DNA of 13,999 nucleotides. Origin: CAYXEN01 sp964464035 (GTDB lineage: Bacteria; Krumholzibacteriota; Krumholzibacteriia; WVZY01). Numbering within the stretch: the stretch's first letter is position 1; each line of letters opens with the position of its first letter. Where the stretch lies: NCBI GenBank assembly GCA_964464035.1, contig CAYXEN010000075.1:1-13999 (forward strand), written 5' to 3'. Positions 1 to 6,195 of this stretch are shown here, piece after piece. The notes under the pieces were generated by a model. The model ran no database searches. It saw nothing but the letters and a program-made list of their open reading frames with translations, and was not told the origin of the DNA. The position numbers and the translations under genes are program-made.

Positions 1-742
1 GGAGATCCGGAGAATGGGTTTCGGCGTGCGCCTGAGTTCGGTGAGGATCGAGGGGCTGGAGCCGGAAACGTTGAAGTTCATCCGATCGCTCGGCGTGAGG
101 TCGATCACACTCGCCCCGGAATCCGCCGGGGAGACAATGAGGATGGCGCTGGGCAAGAAACTCATGGACGAGGATCTGGAGAGAACGGTACGGGCTATCG
201 CCGATTCGGGCTTGGAAAAAGTGAAACTCTATTTTCTCTACGGCGTTCCAGGGGGGCGGCTGGAGGACGTGCGAGGCATCCCGGCATTCGTAGCCCAGGC
301 CAGGAGGATCCTCAAGCCGATGCGAGTCGACTTTTCGATCAACTGTCTCATTCCCAAGGCATGGACGCCGCTGCAATGGGCGCCCGTTGCGCGGCGTAAG
401 ACGTTCGAGGCCGAGAGAAAGCTTCTCACGGATGCCTGCAGGAAGACTCTCATGGAAACTCCCCGGCTGGATTCGTTCGGAAGCGTCGTATACCAGGCGG
501 CCCTGTCCATGGGGGGAAAGAGTATCGGCCTCGGTCTGGCCGGGTGCCATCGCTCGAGAGGAGCGCAGATAAGAGAATGGAACAAGACGCCGGGCGGCCT
601 GGACTTCGTTTTCAGGGAGAAGAGCCTGGAAGAGTCGTTTCCCTGGGACGTGCTTCGCGTCGGGTTGGACAAGGCCTTGCTCTATGAGGAGTACATGGCT
701 TTCAAGCGGGGATTGGACTCATTCCGGGACGATATCGGATAA
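1..742 (+). CDS. Radical SAM protein, C-terminal part (5' truncated by window edge)
   Basis: The reading frame is open from the first bases (codon phase starts at base 2) and ends with TAA at 740-742, so the gene begins upstream and only about 246 C-terminal residues are visible. The text fits the second half of a radical SAM TIM barrel of the type often fused to a B12-binding domain. Visible blocks are SSVRIEGL, then SITLAPESAGE, VKLYFLYGVPGG and a strand with FSINCLIPKAWTPLQWAP; the last is typical of the large B12-dependent or TIGR03960-like radical SAM group. The CxxxCxxC cluster motif that would prove the family lies outside the window. The substrate cannot be told. The next plus-strand gene is 325 bp away, so this is probably the end of a transcription unit. 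The family call is fairly safe, the subfamily is not. Confidence 0.8.
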   Translation, partial: EIRRMGFGVRLSSVRIEGLEPETLKFIRSLGVRSITLAPESAGETMRMALGKKLMDEDLERTVRAIADSGLEKVKLYFLYGVPGGRLEDVRGIPAFVAQARRILKPMRVDFSINCLIPKAWTPLQWAPVARRKTFEAERKLLTDACRKTLMETPRLDSFGSVVYQAALSMGGKSIGLGLAGCHRSRGAQIREWNKTPGGLDFVFREKSLEESFPWDVLRVGLDKALLYEEYMAFKRGLDSFRDDIG

Positions 743-873
743 CAAAAAGGAAGGCTCCCAGGAAACGTGCCCGTATTTCTTGGAACGAGAACACAGGAAG
801 AGGAAAAAGCTTGTCCCAGATGAACTGGTTAACAATTTCCCGAGAGACCTTCCTATGATAATCTATCAGCAAA

Positions 874-889
874 GTTGATATCTGTCAAC
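874..889. repeat. Short perfect inverted repeat, possible operator
   Basis: GTTGATATCTGTCAAC has 5-bp perfect arms (GTTGA/TCAAC) around a 6-bp centre. It lies in the AT-rich gap about 100 bp upstream of the best promoter for the xdhC-like gene. The size suits a dimeric repressor or activator, but only one copy was seen and short repeats of this kind also arise by chance. Confidence 0.25.
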
Positions 890-990
890 AGAGTGAAATC
901 AAATGTGAACGAACGCTCGAATTCCATCGTGTTTTTGAGGAGCACCGGAATCCATTCAACGGCCTTGCTAAAGCGGGTAAGCTTCGAGTA

Positions 991-1019
991 TTGTCTCAAG
1001 AGGGTTTTTGCATTAAAAT
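991..1019 (+). promoter_or_regulatory. Sigma-70 type promoter for the xdhC-like gene
   Basis: A -35 box TTGTCT (991-996) and a -10 box TAAAAT (1014-1019) are separated by exactly 17 bp, in AT-rich sequence. Transcription would start near 1026, about 40 bases before the chosen ATG at 1068. A GTG at 1038 would leave a leader of only about 12 bases, which mildly favours the ATG. Confidence 0.5.
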
Positions 1020-1067
1020 TTTTTCGGCCCGGGGGACGTGCTTCACTCGGCGAGGGTAGAATCTACA

Positions 1068-1838
1068 ATGTGGGAAGATATCGTAGAAAAAATAAGCGAA
1101 ACATTGCACGCGGGGAAGAGGGGGGCCCTGGCGACGGTCGTTCGTTCCATCGGGTCCACGCCCCGGCATGAGGGAAGCAAGATGCTCGTCACCGAAGACG
1201 GTGACGTGATCGGAACGATCGGCGGCGGCGTCACCGAAGCCAGGGTGTCGGAGGCGGCGAAGGAAGTCATCGCCAGCGGATCGGCGCAGTATATCGTCGT
1301 ACACCTGAACGAGAGAGACAACCCGGACGGGTTGATCTGCGGCGGTGAGATGCATCTTTTCATAGAGCCTGTCATGGAAAACGTACTCTACATATTCGGC
1401 GGCGGGCACGTGGGGCTCGCCCTGGCCGGACTCTGCACGCTTGCAGGCGTTCCCTACGTGATCTGCGGTGGTGAAGAGGAGGCAATCGACGAGAAGAGGT
1501 TCCCGGAAGCGCGCATGCGTCACCGCGGAGAACTCGAACGGGTTCTCGCGGAGCTGGACGTGCCCCCTTCGGCGGGTGTGGTGATAGCGACGCGGAGCGC
1601 CGAGGAGGACGAAAAAGTCCTGGCCTGGGCCCTGCGGCGAAGGCTCGCATACCTCGCCATGCTGGGAAGCGCCACCAAGAGGAAGAAGCTGCTCTCGCGA
1701 TTGCGTCGGGCCGGCCTTCCCGCGGAGGACTCACCGCCCTTGCATTGCCCCGCCGGCATAGAGATAGGCGCGGAGACTCCGGGAGAGATAGCCGTCAGCA
1801 TAATGGCCGAGTTCATCTCGGTACTTCGCAAGCGCTGA
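1068..1838 (+). CDS. XdhC/CoxI-family protein (molybdoenzyme maturation factor-like)
   Basis: A 256-aa protein with both halves of the XdhC family. The N-terminal XdhC_CoxI part has GSTPRHEGSKMLV (about 29-41), GTIGGGVTEA (49-58) and LICGGEMHLFIEP (89-101, with Cys91). The C-terminal Rossmann part has LYIFGGGHVG (107-116), GSATKR (200-205) and a closing block GIEIGAETPGEIAVSI (230-245). Characterised relatives bind molybdenum cofactor, promote its sulfuration and deliver it to xanthine dehydrogenase or CO dehydrogenase; no such enzyme is encoded here, so the client is unknown. The ATG at 1068 is chosen because the family similarity starts there and GAGGG lies about 11 bases upstream; an in-frame GTG at 1038 would add 10 residues. 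It is convergent with rpmB, only 24 bp away. Confidence 0.88.
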   Translation: MWEDIVEKISETLHAGKRGALATVVRSIGSTPRHEGSKMLVTEDGDVIGTIGGGVTEARVSEAAKEVIASGSAQYIVVHLNERDNPDGLICGGEMHLFIEPVMENVLYIFGGGHVGLALAGLCTLAGVPYVICGGEEEAIDEKRFPEARMRHRGELERVLAELDVPPSAGVVIATRSAEEDEKVLAWALRRRLAYLAMLGSATKRKKLLSRLRRAGLPAEDSPPLHCPAGIEIGAETPGEIAVSIMAEFISVLRKR

Positions 1839-1862
1839 TTTGTTCGGGGGGCGAAGGCGGAG

Positions 1863-2054
1863 TCAGACCACCTTCCTCACCTTTCCGGTGCGGATACACG
1901 AGGTGCACACGTAGGCTTTCTGTACTTTTCCGTCGAGTTCGACGGTTATCTTCTGCAAGTTGGGAAGCCAGCGCCTTCTGGTCAGGTTGTGAGCATGGCT
2001 GATCCTGTTGCCGACCATCGGGCCCTTTCCGCAAACCTGGCACTTTCTGCTCAT
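1863..2054 (-). CDS. rpmB: 50S ribosomal protein bL28, zinc-binding form
   Basis: A 63-aa basic protein that matches bL28 along its length: MSRKCQVCGKGP at the start, the NRISHAHNLTRRRW core, and a C-terminal AYVCTSCIRTGKV block. Two CxxC pairs (Cys5/Cys8 and Cys50/Cys53) make this the zinc-ribbon (C+) version rather than the cysteine-free paralogue that some bacteria induce under zinc limitation. It is a component of the large ribosomal subunit. GGAGG lies 8 bases before the ATG. It stands alone: no rpmG or other ribosomal gene is adjacent. It is divergent from recG, a frequent neighbour of rpmB in bacteria. Confidence 0.97.
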   Translation of the reverse strand: MSRKCQVCGKGPMVGNRISHAHNLTRRRWLPNLQKITVELDGKVQKAYVCTSCIRTGKVRKVV

Positions 2055-2058
2055 TGTC

Positions 2059-2087
2059 TAGACCTCCAGGATGATTTCGATTAAAAT
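2059..2087 (+). promoter_or_regulatory. Putative recG promoter
   Basis: TAGACC (2059-2064) and TAAAAT (2082-2087) are spaced by 17 bp. The -10 is good (the same TTAAAAT string is found at the xdhC-like gene), the -35 is weaker. Transcription would begin near 2094, 27 bases before the TTG start of recG. Confidence 0.4.
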
Positions 2088-2111
2088 AGCAAAAGGCCGC
2101 CTGAAAAGCAA
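2083..2111 (-). promoter_or_regulatory. Putative rpmB promoter
   Basis: Read on the minus strand, TTGCTT (2111-2106) and TATTTT (2088-2083) are spaced by exactly 17 bp. The predicted start is near 2076, about 22 bases before the rpmB ATG and just ahead of its GGAGG ribosome site. The -10 box overlaps the -10 box of the recG promoter on the other strand. Confidence 0.45.
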
Positions 2112-2120
2112 GGAGTACAG

Positions 2121-4217
2121 TTGTACGAGCGCAAAAAGCCGGGCTTGAACCTCGCGACGGAATGCAGGTACCTCAAGGGAGTCGGCCCCGTCCGCGCCCT
2201 GAGACTGGCCAAACTGGGCATCGTGACGGTGGAGGATCTCCTCACCCATTACCCCCGAAAGTATTACGATCGACGGAATTTCGCCCGGATCGCCGAATTG
2301 CGTCCAGGCGAGGAAGCCTGCGTGAGCGGGCAAATTCTGTCGGCCGCCAAGAAGAGGATCGGCCCCAAGCGCTCGATGGTCACCGCTGCGGTGGGCGACG
2401 ACACCGGCATCCTCCAGGTGGTCTGGTTCAACCAGGACTACCTGATGAAACAGCTCAAGCCGGGCAATTCCATAGTGATGTCGGGGGAATTGGCCTATTA
2501 CCGGGGCCAGCGCCAGATGGTCAATCCCGAATTCGAAGTGGTCGGGGAGGATCTTGATCGCGACCTCCTTCACGCGGGCAGAATCGTTCCGGTCTATCCA
2601 CTGACTTCGGGTGTATCTCAACGATTTCTCCGCGGACTGATAGCGCGGACGCTGGAGGCGGCAGGCAGCATGGTGTTCGAGAACCTGCCGGCGGAAATCC
2701 TCGAAGAGTTGGAACTTCCCCCCAGGTACGAAGCCATAAGGATGATGCATTTCCCCGAGGACCACTCCAGGTTCGAAGCGGCGCTCAAGCGATTGAAGTT
2801 CGAAGAGCTCTTCTACCTTCAGCTGTTGTTTTCGTTGGTGAAGCGCCGGCCGTTTCGCGAGGGCCGCTCGAGGTTCGAGACCGACTTCTCGCTGGTAGAC
2901 CGTTATCTCTCGCGCCTCCCGTTCGAACTCACTTCCGCCCAGAAGCGGGTGATAGACGAGATAAAGCGCGACCTTACGAAAGAGGGGGGGATGAACCGCC
3001 TCCTCCAGGGGGATGTGGGGAGCGGCAAGACCGTCGTCGCCGGGGCGGCGCTCCTCGCCGCTGTGGAAGCCGGTTTTCAAGCGGCCTTGATGGTGCCGAG
3101 CGAGCTGCTGGCCGTTCAGCATGCAAAGACTCTCGAAACGTTCTTCCAGGGGTTGGATGTGGAAGTGACTCTTCTCGTGGGGTCGACCTCCCCCGCCGAC
3201 AAGAAACGGATCCACTCACGGATCGCGTCGGGGGACGAAAAGATCGTCGTGGGAACGCATGCATTGATTCAAGAGGGCGTGGAGTTCAAGAACCTGGGAG
3301 TCGTGGTGATAGACGAACAGCACCGCTTCGGGGTGAGACAGAGGGCCGCCCTCATGGGAGGCGTGACGAAGCCGCACCTGCTCGTGATGACGGCGACACC
3401 GATTCCGCGCAGTCTCGCTCTCACCGCGTACGGTGATCTCGATCTTTCGGTGATAGACGAGCTTCCCCCGGGAAGGGCCGAAGTCAGGACCCACATCGTG
3501 CCGTGGGAGAAGAGGGATGACATGCTGGACTTCGTTCTCCGGGAGCTCGAGGGCGGCGCCAGGGCCTATTTTCTCTATCCGCTCATCGAGGAGACTGAGA
3601 AACAAGATCTCAAGGACGCGCTGAGTGCTTACGAGGAGCTCTCGGGGGGCGCGTTCCGGAAAGTCGGCGTCGGATTGATCCATGGGAGGATGCCCTTCGA
3701 CGAGAAGCAACGCGTGATGGAGGATTTCACCGAGGGGCGGAGAAGGTTGCTGGTGAGCACGACGGTGATCGAAGTGGGCATGCACGTTCCGGAAGCGACT
3801 GTCATGGTGATTCACCACCCGGAACGCTTCGGGCTCTCGCAGCTCCACCAGCTCCGGGGCAGGATAGGAAGGGGGGGAAGGCGCGGCTATTGCTTCCTTC
3901 TGGTCGGCGAGGGAACCGCTCCCCGTTCCAGGAGCAGGCTGGAGATTCTGGTACGCAATTCCGACGGATTCAGGATAGCCGAAGAGGATCTCAGGCTGAG
4001 GGGACCGGGAGAATTCTTTGGGGTGAGGCAGCATGGTCTGCCGGGCTTCAAACTTGCAAATCCCGCGCTGGACAGGGAGATAGTGGAGCTGGCCCACGGG
4101 AGCGTGAAGAGGATGCTCGCCGAGGATCCGAACCTCGAGAATCCGCGCAACCTTATGTGTCGCAAGTACCTGCAATCATATTCATCGTTCGAGGTCTCCC
4201 TGATCAAAGCGGGGTGA
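2121..4217 (+). CDS. recG: ATP-dependent DNA helicase RecG
   Basis: A 698-aa protein, within the usual size of RecG, the superfamily 2 helicase that reverses stalled replication forks and branch-migrates Holliday junctions. The N-terminal wedge domain begins with a helix-hairpin-like YLKGVGPVRA (about 17-26) and the OB-fold follows (about 60-140). The helicase motifs are Walker A GDVGSGKT (297-304), DEQHRFG (398-404; DEQH is diagnostic of RecG and not the DEAH of PriA), MTATPIPRSLA (423-433), VSTTVIEVGMHVPEATVMVI (545-564) and ERFGLSQLHQLRGRIGRG (568-585). The start is TTG at 2121, supported by AAGGAG ending 5 bases upstream. Where many RecG proteins have VGVDVP, this one has VGMHVP. No other DNA repair gene is nearby. 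The open frames on the opposite strand inside it are shadows. Confidence 0.97.
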   Translation: MYERKKPGLNLATECRYLKGVGPVRALRLAKLGIVTVEDLLTHYPRKYYDRRNFARIAELRPGEEACVSGQILSAAKKRIGPKRSMVTAAVGDDTGILQVVWFNQDYLMKQLKPGNSIVMSGELAYYRGQRQMVNPEFEVVGEDLDRDLLHAGRIVPVYPLTSGVSQRFLRGLIARTLEAAGSMVFENLPAEILEELELPPRYEAIRMMHFPEDHSRFEAALKRLKFEELFYLQLLFSLVKRRPFREGRSRFETDFSLVDRYLSRLPFELTSAQKRVIDEIKRDLTKEGGMNRLLQGDVGSGKTVVAGAALLAAVEAGFQAALMVPSELLAVQHAKTLETFFQGLDVEVTLLVGSTSPADKKRIHSRIASGDEKIVVGTHALIQEGVEFKNLGVVVIDEQHRFGVRQRAALMGGVTKPHLLVMTATPIPRSLALTAYGDLDLSVIDELPPGRAEVRTHIVPWEKRDDMLDFVLRELEGGARAYFLYPLIEETEKQDLKDALSAYEELSGGAFRKVGVGLIHGRMPFDEKQRVMEDFTEGRRRLLVSTTVIEVGMHVPEATVMVIHHPERFGLSQLHQLRGRIGRGGRRGYCFLLVGEGTAPRSRSRLEILVRNSDGFRIAEEDLRLRGPGEFFGVRQHGLPGFKLANPALDREIVELAHGSVKRMLAEDPNLENPRNLMCRKYLQSYSSFEVSLIKAG

Positions 4218-4229
4218 TGGGATGCGGCT

Positions 4230-4246
4230 TTGGCTTGATAGTTGCA
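4230..4246 (+). promoter_or_regulatory. Sigma-54 type -24/-12 element before the zinc-ribbon gene
   Basis: TTGGCTTGATAGTTGCA carries the invariant GG (4232-4233) and GC (4244-4245) with the required 10 bp between them. Against the consensus YTGGCACG-N4-TTGCW it differs only at the A and C of CACG. It starts 13 bp after the recG stop, on the strand of the next genes. RNA would start near 4257, giving a leader of about 108 bases. The inner TTGCA also pairs with TGCAA at 4251-4255, so a fortuitous match cannot be ruled out. Confidence 0.45.
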
Positions 4247-4304
4247 TGTGTGCAAAGCAGTTCGTTGCGGAAGGTTTTTCCCCGCCTGAGCCTCGCAGGC
4301 AGGC

Positions 4305-4333
4305 GCGGACTATCGCCTTCGATAGCCGTCCGC
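4305..4333 (+). other. Strong leader hairpin upstream of the zinc-ribbon gene
   Basis: GCGGAC (4305-4310) pairs with GTCCGC (4328-4333) and TATCG (4311-4315) pairs with CGATA (4320-4324), closing a CCTT loop, with a 3-base bulge GCC at 4325-4327: 11 base pairs in 29 bases. It is not followed by a T run, so it is not a classical terminator. A second small hairpin, GCCTG/CAGGC (4284-4300), lies just before it and can also pair in an alternative register that touches 4305. Both lie between the sigma-54 type element and the ribosome site GAAGGAA (4351-4357). A role in RNA stability or translation control is possible but only inferred. Confidence 0.4.
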
Positions 4334-4364
4334 ATGTCCAAGACCTCCAAGAAGGAATCGGCCA

Positions 4365-4874
4365 ATGATCATCGAATGTCAAGGTTGCACGGCAAAATAC
4401 TACCTCGCCAATGAAAAGGTCCCTCCCAAGCCGGTAAAGGTCCGGTGCCCCAAGTGCAAGGCGGTCTTTCGCCTGGAACCGCCCTCCCCGATGGAGAATC
4501 CCGTTGCGCAGGAGGCGAAGAAAGTGGTAAGTTCCGACGGAGCCGCGCGCATGGAGGCTCATCCGGTGGAAGCGGCGCCGGTGGGAACGGCGACGGAGCC
4601 GACTCCTCGGCGCAAGGGAAGATCCCGCAAGGTCACCAAAGAAGAGAGGGCCAAGCGTCTCGCCCGCGTCCTTGTGTCCGACATTCTCTGCTACAACCGG
4701 GAGAAGAGGGATCAAGCCCTCATCGACGGCAATCTCATGGCCGTGCTCGGCGAGGAAATCAAGAAATCCTGGGAACTCTACAAGGAAAAAGTGGGTTCCG
4801 ACCTCGCCGATTCGACCGATTTCTTCAAAGAAGCTCTAAACGAGATCTTGGCGGATGGGCAGAAGATTTTCTGA
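4365..4874 (+). CDS. MJ0042-type zinc-ribbon protein with a helical C-terminal module
   Basis: A 169-aa protein in three parts. Residues 1-38 are a zinc ribbon of the MJ0042 / TIGR02098 type, with Cys5-x2-Cys8 and Cys28-x2-Cys31 and the typical VRCPKCKAVFRL ending. Residues 39-82 are a linker rich in Ala, Glu and Pro that becomes basic (PRRKGRSRK). Residues 84-169 are charged and predicted helical, running from KRLARVLVSDILCYN to ALNEILADGQKIF. In my memory this kind of C-terminal module recurs in hypothetical zinc-ribbon proteins of Deltaproteobacteria and related phyla, without an assigned role. No signal peptide or membrane segment is seen. GAAGGAA lies 7 bases before the ATG. The gene overlaps the next one by 20 bp, so they are probably translated together. 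A regulatory or scaffold role is a guess. Confidence 0.8.
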   Translation: MIIECQGCTAKYYLANEKVPPKPVKVRCPKCKAVFRLEPPSPMENPVAQEAKKVVSSDGAARMEAHPVEAAPVGTATEPTPRRKGRSRKVTKEERAKRLARVLVSDILCYNREKRDQALIDGNLMAVLGEEIKKSWELYKEKVGSDLADSTDFFKEALNEILADGQKIF

Positions 4875-5748
4875 ATCCTCGACATCATCGAAATCCTTGA
4901 ACAATAAGGTTGCGAGGAAGAAGCCTCGGGTTTTCATCATTTCGCGGGACCGGAAGTTCCTGGACGAAGTCCTGAGCGCGTGTGCCGAAGTCCCCTCGGA
5001 TTACACCGTTTACACTGAGATCAACGGCCTTGCCGCGGCTCTGGGCAGTATGCAGAGGGTCGATCTGGCCTTCGTTTTCATAGTGGAAAAGAAGGGGGCG
5101 GACATCGACGCCGCGGCGCTTCGGGGGCTCAAACTGGATTACCCCCAGATTCATTTCGTGGCGCTTCTCGAAGAATGCGAGCAGCGGACCCTTCTGCGCC
5201 TGCAATCGCTGGGCGTTCAGGATATTCTGCTCGCGCCTTTCTCGAACATAAGCCTCACCCGCGAGATCGCCACGGCGCTGCCCAACGTCCCCCAGTTCAA
5301 GAGGCATCCGGATTTCTGCCGGCGCGGACAGGTTCGGATGGATTTCCTACTGCCGAGCGATCTCTCGTACGTTCTCGGCATGAATTACTTTCTCTCGCTT
5401 CTTCTCAAAGAGTTCGATTTCCCCGTCGTCGATGCGAGGATCAACATTCCGCTTGCGTGCGACGAGGCGATCACCAACGCGATCCTTCACGGCAACAAGA
5501 ATGATCCTTCGAAGAAAGTGACCGTTCAGGTATACGTGAGCCATTCGCGTTTCAAGATGAGGGTGAGGGACGAGGGAGAGGGATTCGATCTATCCAAGTT
5601 GAAGGATCCTACCGAGGAGGAGAACCTGCTCAGGTCTTCGGGCAGGGGCATCTACCTCATAAAGAACATAATGGACAGCGTCGAGTTCAAAGACGGAGGG
5701 CGGACGGTGGAGATGGAGAAGAAGAACACGCACTCGGTCAGGACCTAG
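4855..5748 (+). CDS. Degenerate receiver domain fused to RsbW/SpoIIAB-like ATPase
   Basis: A 297-aa soluble protein. Residues 24-140 follow the alternating pattern of a response-regulator receiver (PRVFIISRD, VDLAFVFIV, IHFVALL, VQDILLAPFS), but the expected phospho-acceptor Asp at the end of strand 3 is Phe75 or nearby, and the switch Lys before the conserved Pro is Ala127. Residues 165-290 are a GHKL ATPase of the HATPase_c_2 group: N box DEAITNAILHGN (203-214, Glu204, Asn208), G1 box VRDEGEGFD (237-245), G2 box SSGRGIYLI (261-269). In this family such domains act as serine kinases and anti-sigma or anti-anti-sigma switches. No STAS partner or PP2C phosphatase is present here. The ATG at 4855 lies inside the preceding gene and lacks a clear ribosome site, which suggests coupled translation; TTG near 4896 is an alternative. 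Its stop overlaps the stop of the convergent gene. Confidence 0.82.
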   Translation: MGRRFSESSTSSKSLNNKVARKKPRVFIISRDRKFLDEVLSACAEVPSDYTVYTEINGLAAALGSMQRVDLAFVFIVEKKGADIDAAALRGLKLDYPQIHFVALLEECEQRTLLRLQSLGVQDILLAPFSNISLTREIATALPNVPQFKRHPDFCRRGQVRMDFLLPSDLSYVLGMNYFLSLLLKEFDFPVVDARINIPLACDEAITNAILHGNKNDPSKKVTVQVYVSHSRFKMRVRDEGEGFDLSKLKDPTEEENLLRSSGRGIYLIKNIMDSVEFKDGGRTVEMEKKNTHSVRT

Positions 5749-6185
5749 TCGTCGCGCCATTTCTCCTTGGCGAGCTTCCCCAGCACTTCGTCGATTTGAT
5801 TCCAGATTCTCGCGTTTTGGTCGGGTTCGAACAAGGCCTTCTTTACTCTCCCGTACTGGTCGCGCTTTACGTACCTTATCGATTTGAGCGTGTCCATCGA
5901 AACGAGTATGTCCTTGCAGACCTTGACTTCGAGAGGTTTCCCGTCCAGGTTCGTGTTGGGATTGTTGTCAGGGTGCATGCCGAGACCCCACCCGTGCGCC
6001 AACATGCTGCACAGGAGCGCCTTGAAAGTATTCTGGCCCTGGACGGTGTCGAGATCCAGAGTACCGCGGATCTTGGCCGTTACCCCTTCGATGACGGGAA
6101 CGAGTTTGTCCATTACATGGGGATTGAGTTCTATGTTGAGAAGCCGAGCGAACATTTCATTCAGCATCTTTTCAATTATTTTCAT
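5745..6185 (-). CDS. Hypothetical protein, 146 aa, last gene of the glycolipid-type operon
   Basis: I do not recognise this family. The protein is soluble, with no signal peptide or membrane segment and an even mix of charged residues. It begins with an amphipathic helix (MKIIEKMLNEMFARLL), has a central segment with LCSMLAHGWGLGMHPDNNPN and two Cys (one in VKVCKDILVSMDTL), and ends in a charged helix (IDEVLGKLAKEKWRDD). It is probably real: GGGAAG stands 4 bases before the ATG, it begins 10 bp after the MFS stop on the same strand, and it keeps an open frame up to a TAG that overlaps the TAG of the opposite gene. Its place as the last cistron of an operon suggests a link to the envelope genes upstream, but nothing in the sequence shows what it does. 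Confidence 0.7.
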   Translation of the reverse strand: MKIIEKMLNEMFARLLNIELNPHVMDKLVPVIEGVTAKIRGTLDLDTVQGQNTFKALLCSMLAHGWGLGMHPDNNPNTNLDGKPLEVKVCKDILVSMDTLKSIRYVKRDQYGRVKKALFEPDQNARIWNQIDEVLGKLAKEKWRDD

Positions 6186-6195
6186 CTATCTTCCC

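Larger units (their letters stand above)
743..1067. other. Non-coding gap between radical SAM gene and xdhC-like gene
   Basis: This 325-bp stretch is clearly more AT-rich than its neighbours. Short frames cross it but have no ribosome site or recognisable product. It holds a perfect inverted repeat (874-889), a weak promoter-like pair TTAACA (829-834) / TATGAT (854-859) with a long 19-bp spacer, and a much better promoter at 991-1019. I see no tRNA, no clear riboswitch fold and no hairpin followed by a T run that would end the upstream gene. Confidence 0.6.

Noticed and set aside
1824..1856. CTTCGC/GCGAAG inverted repeat between the convergent xdhC-like gene and rpmB as a terminator
   Set aside because: The loop is 21 bases, the stem only 6 bp, and no T run follows on either strand.
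2058..3215. Long open frame (385 codons) on the minus strand inside recG
   Set aside because: It lies antisense to the clear RecG motifs, its translation is rich in His, Arg and Leu without recognisable domains, and a similar frame continues beside it (3216-4175); both are shadows of biased codon use.
4227..4258. GCTTTG/CAAAGC and TTGCA/TGCAA pairings after recG as a rho-independent terminator
   Set aside because: The nearest T run is about 16 bases beyond the stem, and the two pairings compete; the sigma-54-like reading of the same bases explains them at least as well.
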